Source: Candidatus Kaiserbacteria bacterium (GTDB lineage Bacteria; Patescibacteriota; Minisyncoccia; Phycocordibacterales; UBA918). From it: a stretch of DNA of 45,614 bases. The position numbers were made by a program, and so were the translations under genes. The stretch is taken from the NCBI GenBank assembly GCA_020428685.1, contig JAGQMJ010000004.1, forward strand, positions 1 through 45,614, written 5' to 3'. How positions within the stretch are numbered: the first letter of the stretch is position 1; each line of letters starts with the position of its first letter. The notes under the pieces are model-generated. The model had not been told where the DNA came from, made no database searches, and saw only the letters and a list, made by a program, of their open reading frames with translations. Below are positions 1 to 7,684 of the stretch, in pieces.

Positions 1-94
1 TGATTCTGGTTGATAGTGAAACCTCATGCTTTTCTCTAACGTCGATAATTAAAGTGTCTGCAGCACTTAGCTGCAAGAAAGTTTCTTTTGTCAT
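1..94 (-). CDS. Rhodanese-like domain protein, N-terminal fragment
   Basis: An ATG at 94 opens a frame that runs off the left edge, giving the first 31 residues only. After a short helix-like start the sequence reads LIIDVREKHEVS, which matches the opening of rhodanese domains (the IDVRE.EF motif before the first helix). Full rhodanese domains are about 100 residues, so the catalytic Cys loop lies outside the window and activity cannot be judged. An upstream ATG at 102 meets a stop after three codons, so 94 is the only sensible start. No Shine-Dalgarno sequence is visible. A tRNA gene with its own hairpin precedes it, so it is probably transcribed separately. Confidence 0.55.
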   Translation of the reverse strand, partial: MTKETFLQLSAADTLIIDVREKHEVSLSTRI

Positions 95-258
95 AAGTAC
101 ATTTTAACTGCAAAGCCGAGGGCGGACAAAGTTTTGCATGTTCATAGCGAGTTAGGACATACTATCCACTTTTTTGAAGAGTAAAATCAGTGAAAACTAA
201 GGCTATTCTGGTCACAAAGTCCTGACGAAAGCTAGCGCTTTCTTCTCGTCCACACATA

Positions 259-283
259 ACAAAGCCGCCTTACGGCGGCTTGT
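259..283 (-). terminator. Hairpin terminator after tRNA-Ala
   Basis: An 8-bp GC-rich stem (AAGCCGCC / GGCGGCTT) with a 4-nt loop lies just beyond the 3' end of the tRNA. The following tract on the minus strand is only moderately T-rich, so it may act partly as a processing or stability element. Confidence 0.6.
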
Positions 284-289
284 CATATG

Positions 290-362
290 TGGACTCGACA
301 GGACTTGAACCCGCTACCTCCTCAGTGCAAATGAGGCGCTCTACCAGATGAGCTACGAGCCC
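290..362 (-). tRNA. tRNA-Ala (anticodon UGC)
   Basis: The 73-nt minus-strand sequence folds into a standard cloverleaf. The acceptor stem GGGCTCG pairs with CGAGTCC, the anticodon stem CCTCA/TGAGG closes a 7-nt loop holding TGC, and the T loop is GTTCAAGTC. The acceptor stem contains the G3:U70 wobble pair, the known identity element for alanyl-tRNA synthetase, which agrees with the anticodon. CCA is not encoded. A promoter at 477-505 and a hairpin on the 3' side make this a single-gene unit. Confidence 0.97.
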
Positions 363-368
363 AAACGA

Positions 369-398
369 AGAAAATAAAAGTTTACTTTTATTTTTTCT
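369..398. other. AT-rich inverted repeat flanking the tRNA 5' end
   Basis: The arms GAAAATAAAAG and CTTTTATTTT surround the loop TTTA a few bases upstream of the mature tRNA 5' end. It may be a leader hairpin that guides 5' processing, or a weak terminator of readthrough from ddl. The sequence alone does not distinguish these. Confidence 0.35.
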
Positions 399-400
399 GA

Positions 401-439
401 GTGTTGGGCTAGCAAGCTTTTGCTTACGAGCCCAAACAC
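401..439 (-). other. Leader hairpin carrying a copy of the tRNA 5' end
   Basis: The minus-strand segment folds as an interrupted stem (GTGTT/AACAC, GGGCT/AGCCC, AAGC/GCTT) with an AAAA loop. It contains a 13-nt exact copy (425-437) of the tRNA-Ala 5' boundary, whose original is at 354-366. It lies between the tRNA promoter and the tRNA, so it should be part of the precursor leader. Confidence 0.5.
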
Positions 440-476
440 TGTTTGGAACTACTCAAGCTTTCGCTCAAGTGGGCCT

Positions 477-505
477 ATAATACGGCCCATGCGCTTCTAA
501 GTCAA
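477..505 (-). promoter_or_regulatory. Sigma70-type promoter for tRNA-Ala
   Basis: TTGACT (500-505) and TATTAT (477-482) are separated by exactly 17 bp on the minus strand. The predicted transcript starts near 470 and leads into the tRNA through an approximately 108-nt leader. It sits just after the ddl stop codon. Confidence 0.6.
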
Positions 506-522
506 GCCGAAAAAGACTGATT

Positions 523-1485
523 TTATACACATGCCGTATCAAGCAAATGTTTGATCAGGTAGTCAAATTCTAGGCCTACAGCCGCTGCTGCTTTTGGGAA
601 AAGTGACTGATTGGTAAGACCAGGTAAGGTATTGATTTCAAGGAAATAAACCTCACCATCTCTAATAATAAAATCACTTCTAGAGTAATGCCGACAATCA
701 ATGACCTTGTGGGCTAAGCTGGCAATCTCAGACAACTGTGCCTTCTCATGATAAGAAAATCTACCTGGGACAATCTCCTCGGTTTTGCCGTTGTATTTAT
801 CCTCGTGCGAGAACATTGGCACGCCCCCTGGTGGAATAATCTCGATAACCGGCAAAGCATAGATAGACTGATCTCTGAAGTCGTTCAAGACTCCAACAGT
901 CGCCTCTCTACCTCGAATGAACTGCTCAACCAAAACCTGCTCATGCACCTGCAACAATTCCTCTAGAGTAGCTTTTAGCACGTCCTCATTTGGTACGTAC
1001 TTTGCTCCCAATGAAGAACCGTTTGCTACAGGCTTTACAAATAATTCAGCTCCAACTTCTGAGAAAATGAAAGGTATTTCCTCATCCAGTCTATCTAGGT
1101 CATTTATGGTGACTCGGCGATGCTTAGGCATTTTTATGCCGTGCGAACGGAGTGTTTGCTTGGTTAGTTCTTTATTGAAGGCGATCGCTGAGGGTAGAGA
1201 GCGACTGCCAGTGAAAGGGATTTTTTTGCGTTGAAGGATCTTTTGCACCTGCCCATCTTCCCCGTACTGCCCATGCAGAGCAATAAAGACCACGTCAACA
1301 GCCTCGAGGGCTGAGTCTGGATTTCTGACCAGGCCATTTTCTAGCCACTCACCTTGCTTGGTAATCACGATATCTTTGTATGGATACTGTAGGTTTTTGA
1401 GTGCATTAATAACAGCGCTACCAGACTGCATAGAAACAGCATATTCTTCACTCGGCCCACCTCGTAAAACTGCGACTTTTTTCAT
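523..1485 (-). CDS. ddl: D-alanine--D-alanine ligase
   Basis: This ATP-grasp enzyme joins two D-alanines in the cytoplasm to make the dipeptide that ends peptidoglycan stem peptides. The 320 residues match the usual length of about 305-370. Visible family motifs are RGGPSEE near residue 9, ALHGQYGEDG near 69, PFTGS near 90, the ATP-binding segment FVKPVANGSSLGA near 150, EQFIRGREATVGVL near 187, and the C-terminal Mg-binding LEINTLPGLT near 285. The gene follows the nucleotide-sugar dehydrogenase by 19 nt and is probably the last member of the uvrA operon. A TATACT hexamer lies 10 nt before the ATG and could give an additional very short-leader transcript. Presence of ddl argues for a peptidoglycan wall. 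Confidence 0.96.
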   Translation of the reverse strand: MKKVAVLRGGPSEEYAVSMQSGSAVINALKNLQYPYKDIVITKQGEWLENGLVRNPDSALEAVDVVFIALHGQYGEDGQVQKILQRKKIPFTGSRSLPSAIAFNKELTKQTLRSHGIKMPKHRRVTINDLDRLDEEIPFIFSEVGAELFVKPVANGSSLGAKYVPNEDVLKATLEELLQVHEQVLVEQFIRGREATVGVLNDFRDQSIYALPVIEIIPPGGVPMFSHEDKYNGKTEEIVPGRFSYHEKAQLSEIASLAHKVIDCRHYSRSDFIIRDGEVYFLEINTLPGLTNQSLFPKAAAAVGLEFDYLIKHLLDTACV

Positions 1486-1504
1486 AATTATTACTAGTAT
1501 AACA

Positions 1505-2368
1505 TTAGTCCAAACCTCTCTTCCCCACTATTTCACTACCGTAGATATCGGTCAGTAAATCCAAATTTTTACTAGAGTCGATCAAAAGTGAGTTGTTGTA
1601 ATCCTTCATTGATGAAAGCAGTTCCGAAGCTTTATTATGACCAAGTAAGTCAGAATAATACTGCCTGAAAGCTTCAAAATCCTTTATAAAACAGTGTCCT
1701 CCGGCTCCTCTGCCAGAATCATACACAGGCTCTGTATGGGTTTTTCCAATTCTTGAGTCAGCTATCATAGCTTCGCGCACTATACTCCAGTTTGAGCCAG
1801 ACTTTTCTACCACATCAAAAAGAATATTCATGAAAACAACCTTTGAATACAAAAAGCAATTTCCGGCGTATTTTACAAGCTCGGATTCATCTGAGGTCAT
1901 TATTTTCTGGTATGGAGCGTTGGGTAATACCTCCAAAACCTCTTTTGCAGCTAAAGAAAACTTTTCTTCATTCATTGGCATTCCGATTATGTTTCGCTGC
2001 GGGTTGGCTGCATCATGAGCGGCAGTTTTTTCAACCAGAAATTCCGGACTATGTAAAATAATGATTTTTGGAAACCTGTCTTGCAGCTGTTTGATACGAC
2101 CGGGGATTGTCGTGGATTTTATAACAGCTATATTCCCTTCACCGATTATTGCTAAAGCACTCACGAGAGCAGAATCATCAAAGCCGTCTGGGGTGGTCGG
2201 AGTTGGAACTGCGATGAGGGTGATCCGACATCTTGCTATAGCATCTTTATTTGCCACGTAAGCCTCTTCAAGAGCGTAGCGAACAGTTTGGTAGCCACGC
2301 TTTTCAAAATCATCAGCATAGTTTTTACCTATCCAGCCCTGCCCAATAAATCCAATTTTTGTACTCAT
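1505..2368 (-). CDS. UDP-glucose/GDP-mannose dehydrogenase family protein, lacking the C-terminal domain
   Basis: The family oxidises nucleotide sugars to uronic acids with NAD, supplying surface polysaccharide. Recognisable parts are the Rossmann GFIGQGWIG near residue 6, VPTPTTPDG, KSTTIPG, HSPEFLVE, the central helix VKYAGNCFLYSK, and GRGAGGHCFIKD, which contains the catalytic Cys of the family GG.CF.KD motif. The protein is only 287 residues, while UDP-glucose dehydrogenases are about 390-450. It stops soon after the catalytic Cys and lacks the C-terminal UDP-binding domain. The ATG at 2368 was chosen because it places the Rossmann strand directly after the start; a TTG at 2386 would add six residues. 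No separate C-terminal piece is seen next to it. Substrate is not predictable. Confidence 0.8.
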   Translation of the reverse strand: MSTKIGFIGQGWIGKNYADDFEKRGYQTVRYALEEAYVANKDAIARCRITLIAVPTPTTPDGFDDSALVSALAIIGEGNIAVIKSTTIPGRIKQLQDRFPKIIILHSPEFLVEKTAAHDAANPQRNIIGMPMNEEKFSLAAKEVLEVLPNAPYQKIMTSDESELVKYAGNCFLYSKVVFMNILFDVVEKSGSNWSIVREAMIADSRIGKTHTEPVYDSGRGAGGHCFIKDFEAFRQYYSDLLGHNKASELLSSMKDYNNSLLIDSSKNLDLLTDIYGSEIVGKRGLD

Positions 2369-2399
2369 AGTTAGTCTAACCAACAAACACTTATGAAAG

Positions 2400-3635
2400 T
2401 TATTTTAGCAGACTTTGGCGGCTTTTTTTGCGATGAAAACTGATGGCAAAACGATGTGACTCTGCATTTACCATTAAAATTTCGAGTTTGAATTTTTCTA
2501 TCATATCCTTTTGCCCAATTAGTCGAATCGGTTTATGCTTTTCGTCTTTCACCACTCCGACTACCGGTATCACCAGATTAGCTTGCTTGAGAACTTTCTC
2601 AAGCGCATTTTTTTGCGCTGTGCTGCCGTCTGCGACTATCAGCTGAGGCAAAGACCACTCATCATGAGCCAGTCTTCTCTCAAGGATTTCTGCTAAGGCA
2701 CCTGGGTCATTAGCTTTGTCAAAGCCTCGCACCTTAAATTTTCGGTAGTCGCTTTTACTGATTTCACCATTATCAAAAACCGTCATTACTCCCACCATGT
2801 CTTTACTGTCGAAATGAGCAATGTCGTAAGCTTCGATACGAATTCTTTTTTCATCACGGTAGACCTTACTTTCATTTTTAATCAAAGCCACGTCTTGGAT
2901 ATGATTGAGCGCAAAGATTCTTTTCTTGATTTGGTTTGCCAGCTCAAACTTCTCTGCTTTTGCTGCCCTCATCATGTCAGCATTCAGTTCTTTCAACAAA
3001 AGTTTTTTCTTACCTTGAAAGAAAAGCTTTATATGTCTGATTGTCTGCAGATACTCTTCCTTAGTTTGCTTGTTTGGATAAAGTCCTATCTGACGATTAA
3101 AATCAATTTTTCCTTTTGCTAGTTTACTTTTTTCCGCACCGACCGGAACGGCTGTGTCGTAAAATTTGAAAAGACGCCTAACTATCTTGAGTGCCTCTTT
3201 AAATAATTGACCGCTAGTAAAAGGCCCAAACTCATAAAGCAATTTTGTGTCGTTCATTTTTTCAACTAAATCCTTCCCTCTAACCACCAGAACTCGGGGG
3301 AATTCTTCATCAGTAATCACTAAGTGATTGTAGCTTTTGTCATCCTTACTGCGAGAATTGTAGTAAGGTTTATGAGTTCTGATTAAATTGGTTTCAAGAA
3401 TCAAAGCTTCGAGCACGCTATCAGTTTCAGTGAATTCGATTGACTTTGCCTCTTCTACCATTTTTTCAATCAACTCTGAGCGTTTCTCACTTATGTCAGA
3501 AGAAAAATAGCTGGACACTCTACTTTGCAAAGATGTCGCTTTACCGATGTATAGAATTTTTTTTCTAGCACCAAGAAAAAAGTACACGCCAGGTGAATCT
3601 GGAATAGACAATTTCTTTAGCGACTCTTTAGTCAT
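2400..3635 (-). CDS. uvrC: Excinuclease ABC subunit C, short form without HhH domain
   Basis: UvrC makes both incisions in nucleotide excision repair after UvrA and UvrB load. The 411 residues contain the N-terminal GIY-YIG nuclease (GVYFF near 16, ILYIGKA near 28, catalytic Glu in LEALILETN near 80), a UVR helix for UvrB contact near 210-245, and the RNase H-like nuclease with EAYDIAHF, LIVADGS and ESHRFAISFH, so the D-D-H catalytic set looks complete. Typical UvrC is about 600 residues and ends with two helix-hairpin-helix motifs. Here the protein stops about 10 residues after the His motif, and the next gene follows within 31 nt, leaving no room for a frameshifted HhH. It starts 4 nt after uvrA ends, so the two are co-transcribed. 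Confidence 0.93.
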   Translation of the reverse strand: MTKESLKKLSIPDSPGVYFFLGARKKILYIGKATSLQSRVSSYFSSDISEKRSELIEKMVEEAKSIEFTETDSVLEALILETNLIRTHKPYYNSRSKDDKSYNHLVITDEEFPRVLVVRGKDLVEKMNDTKLLYEFGPFTSGQLFKEALKIVRRLFKFYDTAVPVGAEKSKLAKGKIDFNRQIGLYPNKQTKEEYLQTIRHIKLFFQGKKKLLLKELNADMMRAAKAEKFELANQIKKRIFALNHIQDVALIKNESKVYRDEKRIRIEAYDIAHFDSKDMVGVMTVFDNGEISKSDYRKFKVRGFDKANDPGALAEILERRLAHDEWSLPQLIVADGSTAQKNALEKVLKQANLVIPVVGVVKDEKHKPIRLIGQKDMIEKFKLEILMVNAESHRFAISFHRKKSRQSLLK

Positions 3636-3639
3636 AAGC

Positions 3640-6276
3640 TTAGAGAATTTTCTTTAAGTAACGCCCGGTATGAGATTTATCGTTCTCGGCTACTTCCTCT
3701 GGCATGCCTTTTGCCACAATATTTCCACCCTTTGCTCCTCCTTCGGGGCCGATATCAATGATGTAATCCGCACTCTTAACCAAATCAAGATTGTGTTCAA
3801 TCACCATGACGGTATTGCCACGATTTACTAGTTGTTGAAGAATCTCAATCAGCTTTTTAACGTCTTCGTAGTGCAATCCGATGGTTGGTTCATCAAGCAA
3901 ATAAATAGTCTTTTGCGTGTGAGGTCGGTAAAGCTCGGAAGCGATTTTTACTCGCTGTGCCTCACCACCAGAGAGAGTTGTTGCACTCTGCCCTAGCTCA
4001 AGATATCCAAGACCTACATCTAACAAAGACTTAAGGCGCTCCTGAATAGCAGGAACATCAATGAAGAATTGATGTGCCTCCTCTACTGTAAGGTGCAAGA
4101 TTTCATGGATATTTTTCTTCTTGTAGGTGACTTCTAGGGTTTCCTTAGTAAATCTAGTGCCGTCACAGATATCACAAGTGACGTAAACAGTTGGCAAGAA
4201 GTGCATCTCTACTGCAATGACTCCGTTACCCTGACAAGCTTCACATCGCCCGCCTTTGACATTGAAACTAAATCTTCCTGGCTTCCAACCTCTAGCACGC
4301 GCCTCACTAGTGGCGGCGAGCAAGTCTCGTATATGAGTAAAAGCGCCAGTGTAGGTAGCAGGGTTACTCCTCGGTGTGCGTCCAATTGGTGATTGGTCTA
4401 TCAGTACAGAGCGTCCTAGGTACTCGGTACCAGTGATGGAGGTACAATTATAAATCTTAGCTGTACGGTGCTTTCGCTCCAGTCTTGCTTTTAGATTTCT
4501 ATCCAGAATCTCGTACATAAAAGTAGACTTTCCTGAGCCAGATACTCCAGTGACGCAGATGAGTTTTCCTAGAGGGATATCTACGTTTAGATTTTTGATG
4601 TTGAACGCTTTCCCACCTTTAATCTTGATAGAACCTTTTTCAGCTGTCCTTCGCTCAGGTAGTGCAATCTCTTTATCCTTACGTAGATAATCCAGAGTCA
4701 CAGAGCCTGACTCGTTTTTCTTGTCGCTTAAAAGCTTTGGCAAATAATCCGCCACAATCACCTCACCTCCATGGACACCAGCACCCGGCCCGATATCTAC
4801 CAAGTAGTCAGCTGCATAAATAGTATCCTCGTCATGTTCTACCACGATGATAGTGTTGCCAAGATCACGCAACTCAAGTAGGGTCTTGATGAGTTTGTCG
4901 TTATCTCGTTGATGAAGTCCGATAGTCGGCTCATCAAGCACGTAGAGGGCTCCTACTAGTCCAGAACCAAGCTGAGAAGCAAGTCGAATTCTTTGTGCTT
5001 CACCTCCAGAAAGTGTGTTGGCACGACGGTTGAGCGTCAGGTATTCAATCCCAACATCCTTCATAAAATCCAATCGCTCAATCACTTCACGTAGAGCTGG
5101 CCATGCGATATCTTGTTCTTTTTTTGAAAGCTTTAGGTTACTGATGAAATCAGCCGCTTCCCCAACAGTAAGACTGGTGAAGTCTACAATGTTCATCCCT
5201 AGATCCTTTTTCTTATCGCCACCGAGATACACCCGAAGTGCCTCAGGGCGCAATCTAGCCCCTTTACAGATAGTGCACTCGTCACTCTGGAAAATGCCAA
5301 CCACACCTAGACCATTACATTCAGGACAGGCTCCATACGGGGAGTTGAATGAAAAAAGTCGCGGCTCAACCTCTGGGAAAGACGAACCGTCAGCAGGACA
5401 GATAAATTTTGCTGACAGAGTGCGCTCTGCTCCGTCTGGACTTTCAATCTTTACCAGGCCATTAGCTTCTAGAAGTGCCAGCTCTACAGCCTCAGACAAA
5501 CGCTCTCTTGAGCCTTTTGGGTCATCAGTGAATTCACTGACATAGATCTCATCAATCAGCACATCAATATCGTGACGTTTTGTTTTTGTTAAAACAATCT
5601 TGTCGCGCAACTGCTTGATTTCACCATCAATTTTGACTGTTTCGTAACCTTTTCCAAGTAAGTCATAGAGCATTTGGTAGTATTCACCTTTTCTTCCTAC
5701 CACTAAAGGTGCAAAAATAGCCACCCTACCTTTCGAAACTTCGATTCCCATTACTTTCTCAGACTGTTTCTTCGTAGCGTCTTTTACCTCTTTATCCTCG
5801 ATAGATTTCAAAACAATGCCGAGAATCTCGTCTTGTGAAAGTTTTTGAATCGGAACGTTTACATCCAAACAATACGGCTGTCCAATGCGCGCATAAACGA
5901 TACGAAGATAGTCGTAAATCTCTGTAATCGTCGCCACGGTTGAGCGAGGGTTCCTTGAAGCAGACTTTTGATCAATCGAAATAGCTGGTGAAAGACCTGA
6001 GATTTCATCCACATCAGGTTTTTGCATTTTATTTAAAAACTGTCGCGCATAAGGAGAGAGTGACTCAACATACCGCCTCTGCCCTTCCGCAAAAATAGTA
6101 TCGAAAGCAAGAGATGACTTGCCTGAGCCTGAAGGACCAGTAATTGCAATCATCTTGCCACGAGGCATCTCGACATCGATGTTCTTGAGATTATGTGTTC
6201 TAGCACCACGAATAACAATCTTGTCATTCTCAGGCAGTTCCCACTCGGTTTTAGTTTTTTTCTTTGGTGTAGACAT
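3640..6276 (-). CDS. uvrA: Excinuclease ABC subunit A, without the insertion domain
   Basis: UvrA is the damage-recognition ATPase of nucleotide excision repair. Two ABC modules are clear: Walker [10 protein letters not shown] at residues 47-55 and GVSGSGKST near 575, each with its own LSGGEAQR signature and DEPTIGLH Walker B. The second zinc module (RCEAC ... TCDIC) keeps all four Cys. The first reads ICPADG where E. coli has CPICG, so one ligand is Asp instead of Cys, although ACPEC is retained. Between the GLG after ACPEC and CTICKGARL only about 8 residues remain where E. coli has about 90, which corresponds to the insertion domain. This explains the 878-residue length versus about 940. 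A good promoter lies 43 nt upstream. Confidence 0.96.
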   Translation of the reverse strand: MSTPKKKTKTEWELPENDKIVIRGARTHNLKNIDVEMPRGKMIAITGPSGSGKSSLAFDTIFAEGQRRYVESLSPYARQFLNKMQKPDVDEISGLSPAISIDQKSASRNPRSTVATITEIYDYLRIVYARIGQPYCLDVNVPIQKLSQDEILGIVLKSIEDKEVKDATKKQSEKVMGIEVSKGRVAIFAPLVVGRKGEYYQMLYDLLGKGYETVKIDGEIKQLRDKIVLTKTKRHDIDVLIDEIYVSEFTDDPKGSRERLSEAVELALLEANGLVKIESPDGAERTLSAKFICPADGSSFPEVEPRLFSFNSPYGACPECNGLGVVGIFQSDECTICKGARLRPEALRVYLGGDKKKDLGMNIVDFTSLTVGEAADFISNLKLSKKEQDIAWPALREVIERLDFMKDVGIEYLTLNRRANTLSGGEAQRIRLASQLGSGLVGALYVLDEPTIGLHQRDNDKLIKTLLELRDLGNTIIVVEHDEDTIYAADYLVDIGPGAGVHGGEVIVADYLPKLLSDKKNESGSVTLDYLRKDKEIALPERRTAEKGSIKIKGGKAFNIKNLNVDIPLGKLICVTGVSGSGKSTFMYEILDRNLKARLERKHRTAKIYNCTSITGTEYLGRSVLIDQSPIGRTPRSNPATYTGAFTHIRDLLAATSEARARGWKPGRFSFNVKGGRCEACQGNGVIAVEMHFLPTVYVTCDICDGTRFTKETLEVTYKKKNIHEILHLTVEEAHQFFIDVPAIQERLKSLLDVGLGYLELGQSATTLSGGEAQRVKIASELYRPHTQKTIYLLDEPTIGLHYEDVKKLIEILQQLVNRGNTVMVIEHNLDLVKSADYIIDIGPEGGAKGGNIVAKGMPEEVAENDKSHTGRYLKKIL

Positions 6277-6318
6277 AAATACAATAATCCCTTACATGAT
6301 GGTAATGGGTTAGGTGTC

Positions 6319-6346
6319 ATTATACTGATATACAGCAGAGATACAA
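6319..6346 (-). promoter_or_regulatory. Sigma70-type promoter for the uvrA-uvrC operon
   Basis: TTGTAT (6341-6346) and a perfect TATAAT (6319-6324) are 16 bp apart on the minus strand. The predicted start is near 6312, giving a leader of about 36 nt before uvrA. The spacer contains CTGTATATCAG, which recalls one half of LexA-type SOS boxes, but the second half is not conserved. Confidence 0.65.
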
Positions 6347-7684
6347 TTAGATTCTAAAAGAAATAACAACGTGAGTTCCAACCCCTTTAATAGACTCGAC
6401 ACCAATTTTTCCATTCAATAATTCGACCAGCTGTCTTGTGATCCACATACCTAGTCCTGTACCAGTGGTAGAAGTACTATCAACGCCACCAACACGGATA
6501 AATGGAGCAAACAGCTTTTGTTGATCTTCAGCACTGATGCCCATACCGGTATCTTTGACGATGATAGTTAGTTCCCCGGGAATTTTTTGGCACTCAATCT
6601 CTACCTTTCCGCTATCTGTATACTTGATAGCGTTTGAGATGATGTTCGTCATTACTTGGATCATGCGCGATGAATCTGTATTGACCAAAATCTTGCTCTT
6701 AGGCTCGATGAAAGTGAGCTGAAGATTCTTCTCTACAGCCATAACCTGCAAATCGTCTACTACGGACTGAAGTACAGCATTGATTTCGACCTCCTTTTTA
6801 TCAATAGTCAGCTTGCCGGACTGCAGTCTAGCCACCTCGAGAAAATCGTTCACCAGCGTGACCAGCCTGTCTGCAGACTTCTTTATATTGCCTGCAAATC
6901 GCAACTCTTCTTTCTGCATCGTCTTAGATTCTTCTAGAAAGCTCGCATAACCTTTGATAGCGGTGAGCGGTGAGCGGAATTCGTGAGCAATCATATTTGA
7001 AAACATATCTCTCTCTTCCAGCTGAACAGCTAGTTTGCGAGTATTTTTTTGCCATTCTGTTTGCTTATTGAGCCAGTAGGCTAAAGAAATCAAGAAGAAG
7101 AAAATTGCTGTAAGTCCATAATAAGACTGCTGCAATCTACTCGCCATCAATCCATCAATCACACCAAATTTATGTTCAGAAAAAATATAGTATTTTGTAT
7201 CGTCCACATTGACCCCACGAAAGACCTGCCAAGTTCTTACATCATCTATGATTGACTCAAAAATGTACGACCCTTCAGAACTATCCAACGGCAGAGTCCT
7301 GTACAGCTGGTCAGTCTTTTCTGTTGTGCCTATTAAGTCCCGGTTACTTGCGTAAACAATTTCAAACTGATTGTCGCGTTTTGTAACAACACGAATCTTT
7401 GATATATCGCTATTTTCTTTGATATAGCCATCGATTAGAACCGGCATCAATTCATCTGGATTCTTAGATACGCTCAGTGTAAATGACAATGAATCGTGCA
7501 GGATACTTACACGTTTCTTTTCTGATGAATCTATATTGTTGTACGCAGTTTCAGAAAAATTCTGAGTGACCCAAATGAATAGTAGTGGAAATACAAATAA
7601 CAAAACGCCTACTAATAGCAGGCGTGAGTTATTTCTCATTACTTGTAGTCCTCTCTCTAAAGCATGTAGGACGAAGGAAATCAT
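6347..7684 (-). CDS. Membrane sensor histidine kinase
   Basis: A 445-residue two-component sensor. A first membrane segment (about 20-40) and a second (about 183-203) bracket an extracytoplasmic sensor region of about 140 residues with no recognised fold. The cytoplasmic part has the H box MIAHEFRSPLTAIKGY near residue 230 with the phospho-accepting His, then the ATPase boxes: N box MTNIISNAIKYTDSG, DTGMGIS and GTGLGMWITRQLVEL. All catalytic motifs look intact. Its ATG overlaps the stop of the upstream membrane-protein gene by 4 nt (ATGA), so translation is coupled. The double-receiver regulator two genes upstream is the likely partner. The signal sensed is unknown. Confidence 0.93.
   Translation of the reverse strand: MISFVLHALERGLQVMRNNSRLLLVGVLLFVFPLLFIWVTQNFSETAYNNIDSSEKKRVSILHDSLSFTLSVSKNPDELMPVLIDGYIKENSDISKIRVVTKRDNQFEIVYASNRDLIGTTEKTDQLYRTLPLDSSEGSYIFESIIDDVRTWQVFRGVNVDDTKYYIFSEHKFGVIDGLMASRLQQSYYGLTAIFFFLISLAYWLNKQTEWQKNTRKLAVQLEERDMFSNMIAHEFRSPLTAIKGYASFLEESKTMQKEELRFAGNIKKSADRLVTLVNDFLEVARLQSGKLTIDKKEVEINAVLQSVVDDLQVMAVEKNLQLTFIEPKSKILVNTDSSRMIQVMTNIISNAIKYTDSGKVEIECQKIPGELTIIVKDTGMGISAEDQQKLFAPFIRVGGVDSTSTTGTGLGMWITRQLVELLNGKIGVESIKGVGTHVVISFRI

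Noticed and set aside
425-437. Second tRNA gene next to tRNA-Ala
   Set aside because: Only the 13-nt 5' boundary is copied; no D, anticodon or T arm follows.
5015-5545. Plus-strand open frame of 176 codons inside uvrA
   Set aside because: Antisense to conserved UvrA motifs, with no recognisable protein features.
6325-6340. LexA box in the uvrA promoter
   Set aside because: CTGTATATCAG matches only one half of the known CTGT-N8-ACAG form, and no lexA is in the window.
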